Below the pieces are notes generated by a model. That model made no database searches. It was given only the letters and a program-made list of their open reading frames with translations, and was not told the DNA's origin. The position numbers and the translations under genes were made by a program. A DNA stretch of 64,000 bases from Chitinophagales bacterium (lineage in GTDB: Bacteria; Bacteroidota; Bacteroidia; Chitinophagales; Saprospiraceae), in NCBI GenBank assembly GCA_026928325.1, contig JAIXKS010000037.1:1-64000 (forward strand). The letters are read 5' to 3'. This document shows, piece after piece, positions 36,269 to 45,946 of this stretch (its first letter is position 1; each line of letters opens with the position of its first letter).

Positions 36269-37666
36269 ATGAAGGTAAAGAATATCTTAAAAAAAGAAAT
36301 AGAAATATCAGGCATTGGGTTACATACTGGTGCATTTGTAAACATGAGGCTTCTACCTAGTGAGGAAGGTAATGGCATCCAGTTTGTCAGAACAGACCTT
36401 AATCCACCCGTTGTCATTAAGGCAGATGTTAACTTTGTTCATACGACCAATCGCGGCACCACACTTAAAGTCAATGAGACTACGATTTCGACAATAGAAC
36501 ATCTCCTTGCATCCGTTCATGCGCTTTCCATTGAAGATTTAACAATAGAAGTCGATGGCCCGGAAATTCCGATACTAGATGGAAGCGCTGCCCTATTTAT
36601 TCAAAAATTTAATGAAGCAGGCTTAGAGGAGAAACCATCTGATAAAGAGCATTATATCGTAACCGAGCCTTTTACTTTTGTGGATCCTGAAACCGGATCA
36701 GAATATGCCGTTTTCCCATCCGATCATTTTGAATTAAATACTATTTTAAATTTTCCGAATGAAATTTTAGGTGACATGGTCGCCGTCATGAAGGATAAAG
36801 GTGATTTTGCCGAAAATTTTGCAGGAGCCCGAACCTTTGTATTTTTATCCGAAATTGAAAAACTATTCGATGCTGGATTAATTAAAGGCGGAGATATAGA
36901 CAATGCCTTAGTCATCATTGACAAACAATTGACAGAAGAAGCCTTTGAAGCACTCAAAGTCAAAATCAATAAGCCGAATGCAGTTTGGCAAAATGGTGTT
37001 ATCAGTACCACGCCGATGAGATTTCCGAATGAACCGGCACGCCACAAATTGCTAGATGTCATGGGTGATTTGATGCTTCTCGGTAGAGAAATCCAAGCCA
37101 AAATTATAGCAACCAGACCTGGTCACACTTCCAATGTTGCATTGACTAAAATATTAAGAAGTAAATATCTAGAATGTCGAAAAAATAAAGGCCGACCAAT
37201 TTACGATCCTGAAAAAGCGCCAGTTATGGACATAGAAGAGATCAAAAGGTATTTGCCTCATCGATATCCGTTTTTGTTGGTGGACAAGGTCATTGAATTG
37301 TCAGACACGCACATCGTCGGGTTAAAGAACATCACCTTCAACGAACAGTTGTTTATGGGACACTTCCCAGACAACCCAGTATTTCCAGGCGTTTTACAAA
37401 TAGAGGCACTAGCCCAAACGGGAGGACTTTTAGCCTTAAAATCAGTAAGTTCGGGTGATGAAAAATGGGATACTTACTTCCTAAAAATCGAAAATGTCAA
37501 GTTTAAAGTAAAGGTAGAACCCGGAGATACCTTATTATTAAAAATGGAATTAATGGCTCCAATCCGTAGAGGAATCGTCCAAATGCGTGGTACAGCTTAT
37601 GTCGGAAGCAAATTGGTATCAGAAGGAGAATTAACAGCACAAATAGTAAAAAGAAGTAATGATTAG
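36269..37666 (+). CDS. lpxC/fabZ: Bifunctional UDP-3-O-acyl-N-acetylglucosamine deacetylase / 3-hydroxyacyl-ACP dehydratase
   Basis: A 465-residue fusion. Residues ~1-310 are LpxC, the zinc deacetylase that commits to lipid A synthesis (SGIGLHTGAFVNMRLLP at the start, metal ligand H78 in STIEHLLASVHAL, further ligands in the ARHKLLDVMGD segment). Residues ~320-465 are FabZ, the hot-dog-fold dehydratase of fatty acid elongation (LPHRYPFLLVD with the catalytic His, and NPVFPGVLQIEALAQ with the catalytic Glu). Both enzymes use or produce 3-hydroxyacyl-ACP. The fusion is a known Bacteroidota arrangement. The stop overlaps the lpxA start by 8 nt. Confidence 0.96.
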   Translation: MKVKNILKKEIEISGIGLHTGAFVNMRLLPSEEGNGIQFVRTDLNPPVVIKADVNFVHTTNRGTTLKVNETTISTIEHLLASVHALSIEDLTIEVDGPEIPILDGSAALFIQKFNEAGLEEKPSDKEHYIVTEPFTFVDPETGSEYAVFPSDHFELNTILNFPNEILGDMVAVMKDKGDFAENFAGARTFVFLSEIEKLFDAGLIKGGDIDNALVIIDKQLTEEAFEALKVKINKPNAVWQNGVISTTPMRFPNEPARHKLLDVMGDLMLLGREIQAKIIATRPGHTSNVALTKILRSKYLECRKNKGRPIYDPEKAPVMDIEEIKRYLPHRYPFLLVDKVIELSDTHIVGLKNITFNEQLFMGHFPDNPVFPGVLQIEALAQTGGLLALKSVSSGDEKWDTYFLKIENVKFKVKVEPGDTLLLKMELMAPIRRGIVQMRGTAYVGSKLVSEGELTAQIVKRSND

Positions 37667-38438
37667 TCCATTAAGTTTTGTACACGAATCAGCAAAAATA
37701 GGCAACGAGGTCACAATAGAACCATTTGCATATATAGGAGAAGGCGTTGAGATAGGCGATGGCACATGGGTAGGACCTCATGCTATTATTCTTACCGGTT
37801 CATTCATAGGTAAAAATTGTAAAATTTTTCCAGGTGCAGTTGTTGGTGCCATTCCTCAAGATTTAAAATATAAAGGAGAAAACTCTACCGTCGTCGTAGG
37901 AGATCATGTTACCATTCGAGAATGTTGCACGCTCAATCGAGGAACAGAAGCCAGCATGACAACCAAAATAGGTAGCCATACCTTATTGATGGCTTATGTG
38001 CATGTGGCTCATGATTCTTTTGTGGGCAACCACTGTATCCTAGCCAATAATGTCAATCTTGCCGGACACATAGAAATCGGAGATTATGTTATATTGGGAG
38101 GTCTAACCGCCGTTCATCAATTTGTAAAAATAGGTGATCACGCCATGATTGGCGGTGGGTCGCTAGTTAGAAAGGATGTACCTCCATTTGTCAAAGCAGC
38201 AAGAGAACCATTATCTTATGTAGGCGTCAATTCCGTAGGGTTGAAAAGAAGAGGCTTCTCCACAGAGCAGATCAATCATATCCAAGATATCTATCGCATT
38301 CTTTTTGTCAAAGGAACCAATGTCAAAAAATCTATTGAAACAATTGAAGTCACCATTCAGGAATCAGCAGAAAAAAATCAAATTCTTGGTTTTTTAAATC
38401 AAGCTGATCGTGGGTTGATGAAAGGATTTAAGCAATAA
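37659..38438 (+). CDS. lpxA: UDP-N-acetylglucosamine acyltransferase
   Basis: First step of lipid A synthesis, acylating the 3-OH of UDP-GlcNAc from 3-hydroxyacyl-ACP. 259 residues: a left-handed beta-helix (~1-190) of hexapeptide repeats and a C-terminal helical domain (LKRRGFSTEQINHIQDIYR). The catalytic base is H118 in YVHVAHDSFVGN, equivalent to His125 of E. coli; GAIPQDLKYKGE is the conserved substrate-binding loop. It overlaps lpxC-fabZ by 8 nt and the following ABC ATPase by one base (TAATG), so translational coupling is likely. Confidence 0.96.
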   Translation: MISPLSFVHESAKIGNEVTIEPFAYIGEGVEIGDGTWVGPHAIILTGSFIGKNCKIFPGAVVGAIPQDLKYKGENSTVVVGDHVTIRECCTLNRGTEASMTTKIGSHTLLMAYVHVAHDSFVGNHCILANNVNLAGHIEIGDYVILGGLTAVHQFVKIGDHAMIGGGSLVRKDVPPFVKAAREPLSYVGVNSVGLKRRGFSTEQINHIQDIYRILFVKGTNVKKSIETIEVTIQESAEKNQILGFLNQADRGLMKGFKQ

Positions 38439-39052
38439 TGACAAAAATAGAACTAGAAAGCCTAGGTAAACGCTATGGTTTCCAATGGATTATCCGAGAT
38501 TTATCTGTGAATTTCGAAAGTCATCACATTTATGGTATTACCGGCAATAATGGAAGTGGAAAATCGACACTCATTAAAATACTATCCGGGTATCTGAGTC
38601 CAACGAATGGTAAAATTAGCTATCAAGTAAACAATGCCGTCATTACCGTAGAAAAAATCTTCCAACACGTATCGCTAGCTGCTCCATATACGGATTTGAT
38701 CAATGAATATACCTTGCCGGAAATGGTAGCATTTCATACCAAATTCAAACCTTTTTCGTCATCCGTAACTTACAAAGAATTTGAAGAAATCATCCAACTC
38801 AAAGTACCCAATAATAAGACCTTAAACCATTTTTCGTCCGGTATGAAGCAAAAAATCCAACTTGCATTGGCCATAATGAGTAACTCACCCATTTTGCTCC
38901 TAGACGAGCCCACATCCTTTCTAGATGCTAATGCTCGTCAATGGTTTCAGCAACTCCTACAAAACAATAGACGAGATCGTCTCATCGTCATCGCTTCTAA
39001 CGATAGTTATGATTTGCAGCTTTGTGATCAGCTATTGAATATGGATAAATAA
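38438..39052 (+). CDS. ABC transporter ATP-binding protein (orphan, lpx-linked)
   Basis: A 204-residue ATPase subunit with Walker A GNNGSGKST (~36-44), the signature FSSGMKQK (about 131-138), Walker B ILLLDEP and a switch-like segment (VIASND, in which an Asn takes the usual His position). It begins at the lpxA stop codon (TAATG). No permease gene follows: the next gene is convergent pdxH. The partner, if any, is elsewhere, perhaps a lipid or LPS exporter, but that is inference from position only. The H-loop histidine seems replaced, so hydrolysis may be slow. Confidence 0.85.
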   Translation: MTKIELESLGKRYGFQWIIRDLSVNFESHHIYGITGNNGSGKSTLIKILSGYLSPTNGKISYQVNNAVITVEKIFQHVSLAAPYTDLINEYTLPEMVAFHTKFKPFSSSVTYKEFEEIIQLKVPNNKTLNHFSSGMKQKIQLALAIMSNSPILLLDEPTSFLDANARQWFQQLLQNNRRDRLIVIASNDSYDLQLCDQLLNMDK

Positions 39053-39074
39053 AAACGACAAAAATTCGGTATCA

Positions 39075-39719
39075 TCAAGGTGATAATCGTTCGATTTTCC
39101 AGCTGTCATCTTTGAGTTTGGTATATAAAATGCGGTCATGCAAACGACTCGGCCTACCCTGCCAAAACTCAATCTGTTCAGGCATCAACCGATATCCGCC
39201 CCAATAATCAGGAACAGGGATTACTTCTACGTCTCGAAATCTATCAGTAATTTGAGCCAATTGCTCTTCCAAAACTGTTCTAGAAGCAATGACTTCACTT
39301 TGATGAGAAACCCAAGCTCCGATTTGACTTTCTCGAGGTCGTGAATGAAAATAAGCCTCCGTCTCTTCCCTACTAATCTTTTGGATAACTCCTGAGATGC
39401 GTACTTGCCTTTCAAGTTCGAGCCATAGAAAATTCATATATCCATGAGGATTTTGAGTCAAATCCCTTCCTTTATGACTTGAATAATTGGAAAAAAAGAC
39501 GAATCCACCTTCGCTGATACCTTTTAATAACACCACGCGAGATGAAGGCTTGCCATGCTCATCAACAGTAGATAAAGTCAGGGCATTGGGTTCGTGAATT
39601 TCTGCATGCACGACAGCTTCAAACCATTGCTCAAATTGCCTGATAGGATTGGGATCTACAGACGATTCGAGCAATTGGTTTTTTCTATATTCCTGTCTTA
39701 GGTTTTCCAAGTTCATCAT
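39075..39719 (-). CDS. pdxH: Pyridoxamine 5'-phosphate oxidase
   Basis: FMN enzyme that oxidises pyridoxine or pyridoxamine 5'-phosphate to pyridoxal 5'-phosphate (EC 1.4.3.5). 214 residues with the family segments ALTLSTVDEHGKPSSRVVLL, FFSNYSSHKG (FMN), SRPRESQIGAWVS and, at the C-terminus, WGGYRLMPEQIEFWQG and RLHDR (substrate phosphate). Tandem ATGs give two equivalent starts. It begins only 6 nt after the RND pump gene and is therefore probably the last gene of that efflux operon, an unusual place for a cofactor enzyme. Confidence 0.95.
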   Translation of the reverse strand: MMNLENLRQEYRKNQLLESSVDPNPIRQFEQWFEAVVHAEIHEPNALTLSTVDEHGKPSSRVVLLKGISEGGFVFFSNYSSHKGRDLTQNPHGYMNFLWLELERQVRISGVIQKISREETEAYFHSRPRESQIGAWVSHQSEVIASRTVLEEQLAQITDRFRDVEVIPVPDYWGGYRLMPEQIEFWQGRPSRLHDRILYTKLKDDSWKIERLSP

Positions 39720-39725
39720 TTTATT

Positions 39726-42700
39726 CTAAAGTTTGGCTTCTTGATGCTTGTAGGTACCATTCCATACCGGTCTTCCTGTCAACCAACGCACGAGGTACAT
39801 AATACCCACAAAGATAAAGAAAAATGGTCCTAAGAATCCTAATATTGCCATAAACTTTGTTCCGTAAAATTTAGTCATTGGCCTTCTCAACCGCTCGGAC
39901 ATAATATACATACTTGGAATCATCAGCAAGGTCAAGAAGAATGAGAAAATCAATCCATAGATAATCGTCCACGCCAATGGTCCCCAGAACACAACACTAT
40001 CTCCGCCTATAAAAATCTGCGGATCGAGTTTTGTAAATAAGGTCTCAAAATTAATATTAAATCCTATAGCCAATGGGAATAGTCCCAACATCGTTGCTAC
40101 AGCCGTCAACATGACCGGAATAATACGGATTCTACCTGCTTGTATGGTCGCTTCTTTAGTCTTGACACCTCTGGATCGCAATTCATCGGTAAATTCTATC
40201 AACAAAATACCATTTTTTATTACGATACCAGCAAGACCTATCACACCAACTAAAACCATTACCGTCGGCATGGATTGGCCAGAGATGGCGAATCCTAAAA
40301 ATACACCGATAATCGAGAACAGAATTTCCGAAAGTACGATAAACGGCTTACTCAAAGAATTAAACTGCAATACCAATATTAAGAAGATCAAACCTAAGGC
40401 AACAATAAAGGCCTTACCCAAAAAGGCATTGGTTTCCTTCTGTTGTTCTCCTTCTCCGGATTGCTTAATATGCACACCATCAGGCATGGTATATTGATTT
40501 TTGAAATCCTTAATTTTCAGCTCTAGTTCCTTATTGATACGTGGAACTGCCGTCAAGTCCGTGACGGAAGATTGAAGCCTTATTATTCGTTTTAAATCAA
40601 ATCTTTTGATACCACCAGATGAGTTTGTAAAATCATAGGATGCTACAGAACTAACAGGGATTTGCTTGATACGACCTGTATTAAAATCTCTAAATGTTAT
40701 GCGCATATTCATGAGGCTCTGAAGATTATTTCGCTCCAATTCGTCAAATCTCAATTGGATTTTGAATTCGTCCTCACCCGATTTTAATTTACTAACTTCC
40801 CTACCAAATAAGGCTGTACGAATAGCCATACCTACTTGAGCTGAGCTCACGCCCTCTATAGCCGCTCTTTGTTTATCAACGTACAAAGATATCTCCGGAT
40901 TATTCAAGTCCACATCCATAGCAAGGTGGTCAATACCCGACACTTGATTTGCATTTAAATAGTTAAATAAATCCGTGGCTACTTTAGCATTGTCATCAAA
41001 ATCATCTCCATAAATTTCTATATTAACAGGAGGATCTGTTGGTGGTCCTGTGGATTCTTGTTCTACTGTAATCTCTGTTCCTGGGATACCTTGGAGTGCT
41101 GTACGAATAGAATCCAAATAAGGTAGTGTTTCGACACCATTGCGATAAGCAAACTCCACAAAAGAAATCTGAATACGCCCTAAATTAGATTGCACACTTC
41201 GGTTATTATCCCTAGGATTATTGGCATCTACAGCGACGTTAGACAAGATACTTTCCACGATCGAGCCTTCTTCTGTAGGGCGTAGATGTTTCATCGCCTT
41301 GAAAACCTTCATCTCTATATCCGTCAATACACGATTGGTTTCCTCAGCTTTAGTCCCAACCGGCATTTTCAAATACACATAAATGATATTAGGCTGTCCA
41401 CTTGGAAAGAAAGGAAGATTGGGCTTCGATGCTACCAAAATCAAAAATGACAAGGCAAACAATACAAAAACAGAAATAAAAGCGGCTACAGGTCTGTATC
41501 CTACCAACAGCCATCTCAATAGTTTTTCGTATGCATTCATCACTTTTGGAAGCAATCGCTCTTGAAAAAAGTGAATGATATCTGTCAATATAAATTTATT
41601 GATTAATAGCAATAATGCCATAATCGCCATAAAGTTTCCTTTTCCTGGATTTCCTGTCAAATGGAAAAGAACACTCAAGACCACGACTAGCCAAAACCAC
41701 CATTTTTTGAATATACTCATCTTTGGCGATTCGTATTCTCTTCCTTCTGGCTTCATAAAACTGACCACAAAAACCGGATTCATAATGAAGGCCACAATCA
41801 AAGACGCAAATAAAGTAAATATCAACATGACCGGAAGGTAAATCATAAATTTACCGATGATTCCTTTCCAAAATAATAAAGGAATAAAAGGAGCGATAAT
41901 CGTCAATGTTCCTGCAAGTACCGGAATAAAGACCTCACCAGCGGCTGCCTTAGCTGCCTTGACTATAGGTACTTTTCCATTTTCATAAATACGGTGCGCA
42001 TTTTCAACAACTACAATGGCATCATCCACAATAATTCCTAGCCCAAATAACAATGCGAATAAGACAATAAAATTGAGGGTCACACTCGTACCAACAATCA
42101 TATCAGCTACTGGAAGAAACATAAATGCTACGAAAACGCTCAATGGTACACTTAGCGCCACAAAGAAGGCATTCGTTACACCCATAAAGAACATCAAAAT
42201 GGTCAATACAAGTAAAAATCCAATAATAATCGTATTGATTAACTCTTCGAAGGAAGTCGCTGCTCCACGGCTTTGGTCTCCTGTAATGGCAATAACCAAG
42301 TCTTTCGGCAAATCGTTTTCCTTCATTTCTTGAACAATATCCTTGATTTGGTCGGCACAATCTATGAGATTTTCACCGGGACGCTTGACGATATTGAGCG
42401 TTACGACGTTTTTACCGTTTAATCTCGCATAACTTTCTGTTTCCTTTATCGTATCTTTGATGGTGGCAATATCACTCAAATTTAACGTACCTCCTGTAGG
42501 TGTTTTGACGACAATATTTCCGATAGACAATGGATTGACGATTTGGCCTTTTAATCGGATCGATCTGTCCATGGTACCCATAGAGATTTTACCGGCCGAA
42601 ATGTCCATATTTTCATAGGCTACAGCATTAGCGATATCGTCAAAATTAATCATTGCTTGTTCCATTTTCAATGGATTGACATTGATTTGGATTTCACGCT

Positions 42701-43286
42701 CCGGTGCGCCTACGATTTCTGCTCGGGATATTTCCGGTAAGGCTTCAAACCTATCCTGCATATCCTCAGCAAATTTTTTCAAGGTCAATCCATCGTATTC
42801 TCCACTAATATTAACAAACATGATGGGCATATCAGAAAGAGAAAATTCTTGGACATTGGGCAATTGCGTTAAATCTGTTGGCAAGTCCGTTTGTGCCTTA
42901 TCTACGGCATCCTTCACTTTTTGTTTAGCGATTTCGGCCTTTGTATCGGTATCAAACTCTACGATAATCAAGCTATAATCATTTTGAGAAATGGAGTTGA
43001 TTTTATCAACTTTGGCACCTGATATACCTTTAATTTGCTTTTCGATAGGTCGAGTTATCAGGTTTTCTATATCGCCCGGAGAGTTACCTACATATACCGT
43101 AGTTATTGAGATGGTTGGCACCACAATATCGGGAAATTGCTCCTTGGGCAATGTCAAAAACTTAAACATCCCAAATCCGGCAATCATCATGGTTAGAATA
43201 TACAGCGAAGTACTATTATCTATTGCCCAGCTAGAAGGAAAAAACTCCTTAACCTTATGGTTTAAAAACTTTAATGGATTGTTCAC
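39726..43286 (-). CDS. RND-family efflux pump, inner membrane permease
   Basis: An 1186-residue proton-driven pump of the AcrB/MexB superfamily. It starts with a membrane helix after WAIDNSTSLYIL, then shows the first periplasmic loop (PTISITTVYVGNSPGDIE), the first helical bundle with the proton-relay pair DD in GIIVDDAIVVVENAHR, and the second periplasmic loop and bundle (VGVIGLAGIVIKNGILLIEF). It is longer than the usual ~1040 residues because of extra hydrophobic segments around 520-570 and near the C-terminus. It works with the adaptor and TolC-like protein encoded just upstream. Substrates unknown; absence of the CusA metal residues was not checked in detail. Confidence 0.92.
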   Translation of the reverse strand: MNNPLKFLNHKVKEFFPSSWAIDNSTSLYILTMMIAGFGMFKFLTLPKEQFPDIVVPTISITTVYVGNSPGDIENLITRPIEKQIKGISGAKVDKINSISQNDYSLIIVEFDTDTKAEIAKQKVKDAVDKAQTDLPTDLTQLPNVQEFSLSDMPIMFVNISGEYDGLTLKKFAEDMQDRFEALPEISRAEIVGAPEREIQINVNPLKMEQAMINFDDIANAVAYENMDISAGKISMGTMDRSIRLKGQIVNPLSIGNIVVKTPTGGTLNLSDIATIKDTIKETESYARLNGKNVVTLNIVKRPGENLIDCADQIKDIVQEMKENDLPKDLVIAITGDQSRGAATSFEELINTIIIGFLLVLTILMFFMGVTNAFFVALSVPLSVFVAFMFLPVADMIVGTSVTLNFIVLFALLFGLGIIVDDAIVVVENAHRIYENGKVPIVKAAKAAAGEVFIPVLAGTLTIIAPFIPLLFWKGIIGKFMIYLPVMLIFTLFASLIVAFIMNPVFVVSFMKPEGREYESPKMSIFKKWWFWLVVVLSVLFHLTGNPGKGNFMAIMALLLLINKFILTDIIHFFQERLLPKVMNAYEKLLRWLLVGYRPVAAFISVFVLFALSFLILVASKPNLPFFPSGQPNIIYVYLKMPVGTKAEETNRVLTDIEMKVFKAMKHLRPTEEGSIVESILSNVAVDANNPRDNNRSVQSNLGRIQISFVEFAYRNGVETLPYLDSIRTALQGIPGTEITVEQESTGPPTDPPVNIEIYGDDFDDNAKVATDLFNYLNANQVSGIDHLAMDVDLNNPEISLYVDKQRAAIEGVSSAQVGMAIRTALFGREVSKLKSGEDEFKIQLRFDELERNNLQSLMNMRITFRDFNTGRIKQIPVSSVASYDFTNSSGGIKRFDLKRIIRLQSSVTDLTAVPRINKELELKIKDFKNQYTMPDGVHIKQSGEGEQQKETNAFLGKAFIVALGLIFLILVLQFNSLSKPFIVLSEILFSIIGVFLGFAISGQSMPTVMVLVGVIGLAGIVIKNGILLIEFTDELRSRGVKTKEATIQAGRIRIIPVMLTAVATMLGLFPLAIGFNINFETLFTKLDPQIFIGGDSVVFWGPLAWTIIYGLIFSFFLTLLMIPSMYIMSERLRRPMTKFYGTKFMAILGFLGPFFFIFVGIMYLVRWLTGRPVWNGTYKHQEAKL

Positions 43287-43314
43287 TCAATTTGATTTTT
43301 AAAAGTGACGAAAA

Positions 43315-44523
43315 CTACTTTTTAGAAAGTGTATTGCTCGAATTATTGGTTAAGTTGCTTATCAATTGGCCTTCGTATAATCCCTGATAGCCAACGGTTA
43401 TAATCTGATCACCAGGCTCTAAACCCGATAAAACTTCGATATTATCATTATACAAATTACCAAGTTGAATAGATTTTCGTGTAGCAACTAACCTATCTCC
43501 ATCTTTAATCATGGCAAATATAAACTTGCCCTTATCATCACTCTGTACGATATTTATCGGAACGACAATCGCATTATTGTTCGTATGATTTAAGATCTTA
43601 ACATAGGCTGCCATATGCGGTTTTACATCGGCCATAGATGGGATTTTTACTTCCGCAGTATAACCTCTTGTTGTAACATTAATCGAGTTGCTCAACCTAA
43701 ATATTGTACTAGATATTGTTTTTCCAATTGCAGGTATTTCTACCTCTACCTTGGCACCTTTGCGAATATCTCCTGTATAATTTTCAGGTATATCCACAAG
43801 CACCGACATATCTGTATTGCTGACGATCTGCACTTGAGGACCTGCTGCACTCATACCGGTAAACATCTCTCCTACTTTTATATTGACAATATCGGCGACT
43901 CCACTTTGATCAGCATACACGAGATAAGTGTTTAACTGTTCTTGTTGTGTTTTTAACTGACTTTCTAAGGTCTCAACATTAGTTTTTGAGGATAGCAATT
44001 GAACTTCAGAACCGATATTCTGATCCCAAAGCTTTTGTGTACGCTCATAAACGCTTTTAGCCAAATTCAATTGGGCATTTAAAGCTTCAATACTCTGTCT
44101 GAGTACTTGATCGTCTAATCTCATCAACAATTGGCCTTTCTTCACTTGATCTCCGGCTTTGACATATAGATGTTTGACATAACCACCCATGCCATTTCTT
44201 GGCGCCACATAAGAGACGTTGGTTGAACTTACCTGACCCTGTAAATCAATAAAATGTTGGAATCCTTTAGGTGCGATTTCCATAGTAGAAACAAGCTTGG
44301 GCGTTTGTCCTCGTGAAGGATCCAATTTAATAATTTCAGCTTCCTTGATTGCGATTTGGTCATTGAGCTGATTAACTTGAGCCTTCAGATTTTCCAACTC
44401 TTGCAATTTGCTAGCTAAGGCAGCATCTTGTACAGATCCTTCGGATTTTTTTGCACATGATGCCAGCAAGAGGATCAAAAAAAATGGTATCCAAGCCTTC
44501 ATTGTCTTTAAATTTGTGTTCAT
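43315..44523 (-). CDS. RND efflux periplasmic adaptor (membrane fusion protein), lipoprotein
   Basis: A 402-residue adaptor that links the inner membrane pump to the outer membrane channel. A lipobox LLLASC anchors it (Cys23 from the first ATG; a second ATG at 44502 is also a plausible start). A short coiled coil (~28-55) precedes the lipoyl-like half motif (VSSTNVSYVAPRNGMGGYVK, ~98-117). A helical hairpin (~135-195), the second lipoyl half, a beta-barrel and the membrane-proximal domain follow. It lies 13 nt after the tolC-like gene and 28 nt before the pump. Confidence 0.9.
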   Translation of the reverse strand: MNTNLKTMKAWIPFFLILLLASCAKKSEGSVQDAALASKLQELENLKAQVNQLNDQIAIKEAEIIKLDPSRGQTPKLVSTMEIAPKGFQHFIDLQGQVSSTNVSYVAPRNGMGGYVKHLYVKAGDQVKKGQLLMRLDDQVLRQSIEALNAQLNLAKSVYERTQKLWDQNIGSEVQLLSSKTNVETLESQLKTQQEQLNTYLVYADQSGVADIVNIKVGEMFTGMSAAGPQVQIVSNTDMSVLVDIPENYTGDIRKGAKVEVEIPAIGKTISSTIFRLSNSINVTTRGYTAEVKIPSMADVKPHMAAYVKILNHTNNNAIVVPINIVQSDDKGKFIFAMIKDGDRLVATRKSIQLGNLYNDNIEVLSGLEPGDQIITVGYQGLYEGQLISNLTNNSSNTLSKK

Positions 44524-44536
44524 TGTTTAAGGAAAA

Positions 44537-45946
44537 TTATAATTTACCAATAGATTTCAAATATGAGGTTTTAGCAATGGCAGCATCGTACAATGCTTGA
44601 AAGTAACCGCCATTTGCTCTTTGAAGCTCCGTGTCAGCTTGTAATAATTCAATACTAGAGCCAACACCTTCTTTATATTTTTTACGAGTCATGTCAAACA
44701 CAGACGCTGCCAATTCCATATTCCTTTCTTGGACTTCAAGATTGAGCAACGCATTATTCAGCATATTTTTCGAAACGCTTTTTTCTAGATCAATGCCTTG
44801 TTTTAATTGTTGTATCGTGTTTTCTACTTTTTCAACAGAAAGTTTAGCTTGTTGAATCTTGTATTTCGTTTGAAGTCCATCAAATATCGGTTGATTGATT
44901 GAAACACCCAATAATCCGGTTTGATATGAGAACCAAGGTCCTGAACCATTGACATCATAATTCTTATTTCTTTGTCCCGATATCTGCCATTGATAAAAAG
45001 CTGCTAAAGTCGGTGCATACGACAATTTTTGTCTTTTCATCTCTAGCATTTGCAGTTGCTTAGCGGTATTTAGCAAGTCTATCTCCTTTCTATCTTCATA
45101 TTTGAATTGGAGTTCTTGAACAAAAACATCTGCATTAATCTGCTTACTATCCAAAGTTTCTGTCAATACCAAACTATCTGACTGAGGAAGCACCAACGCA
45201 TTTTTAAGAAGTGCTTCTGATATTTGGATCGAATTGTTAAGCTGATTAAACGCTGTATTGGTGTTATTAATCGTAACCATCAACTTATCGACGTCTAGTT
45301 TTTCAATGAAGCCCATCGCATACATTTGACCCATCTCTTGATGCAACAAATTGAGCCGTTCTATCGTCTGAAGCAGCACTTCTTTTTGCTTTTGCGCTAT
45401 TAAAACACCGTAGTAGGCCTTTTCGACATTTTCTTTGACTGCTTCTTGTGCGACTTTAGTGTTTTTTTCAGCGTACTCCATCACTGTTCGACGCGCTTGC
45501 AAAGCGACAAAAACATCAGGTTGGAAAAGTAGTTGTTGCACTTCAAATCCAGCTTGATAATTGAGTGGTGCAACTAAAGAGATTGGCTGTGTCCCAAAAC
45601 TAGCATTCCCGATATTTATAGCATTGCCTTGACCATCTTTTACGCCTTCTCTTGCCAGCACTTCATATACTGATATATCAGAAGTAGGAAATACAAATTG
45701 TGGAAGTTTTGCATAATATGTAAGATTTCCAGAGGCTGCAATCTGTGGCATGGTCATACCTGTAACTTCCCTATTTTTAGCCAGTTGGATTTGCTCATCG
45801 ACCATCAAATTTTTCAGTTCGATGGAGTTGCTCAAGGCCATTTTCGTAGCTTGATCTAATGACAACTTGATTACATTTTGTCCATTCGCAGACATTTGAA
45901 TCAAGATAAATAGAATAAAGGCACCTACTTTTACCGAATACTTCAT
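44537..45946 (-). CDS. TolC-family outer membrane efflux protein
   Basis: 469 residues with signal peptide (MKYSVKVGAFILFILIQMSA..., cut near ANGQ) and the two-fold repeated outer membrane efflux domain: long heptad-rich helices at ~20-50 and ~165-255 and again at ~300-460, with the barrel strands between (PISLVAPLNYQAGFEVQQLL; WFSYQTGLLGVSINQPIF). It forms the exit duct of the RND system. The start codon overlaps the stop of the tetR gene (4 nt), so the regulator is translated first from the same mRNA. Confidence 0.9.
   Translation of the reverse strand: MKYSVKVGAFILFILIQMSANGQNVIKLSLDQATKMALSNSIELKNLMVDEQIQLAKNREVTGMTMPQIAASGNLTYYAKLPQFVFPTSDISVYEVLAREGVKDGQGNAINIGNASFGTQPISLVAPLNYQAGFEVQQLLFQPDVFVALQARRTVMEYAEKNTKVAQEAVKENVEKAYYGVLIAQKQKEVLLQTIERLNLLHQEMGQMYAMGFIEKLDVDKLMVTINNTNTAFNQLNNSIQISEALLKNALVLPQSDSLVLTETLDSKQINADVFVQELQFKYEDRKEIDLLNTAKQLQMLEMKRQKLSYAPTLAAFYQWQISGQRNKNYDVNGSGPWFSYQTGLLGVSINQPIFDGLQTKYKIQQAKLSVEKVENTIQQLKQGIDLEKSVSKNMLNNALLNLEVQERNMELAASVFDMTRKKYKEGVGSSIELLQADTELQRANGGYFQALYDAAIAKTSYLKSIGKL

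Noticed and set aside
39053..39074. Terminator between convergent ABC ATPase and pdxH genes
   Set aside because: The only inverted repeat (TATCA/TGATA) is five base pairs and no T run follows.
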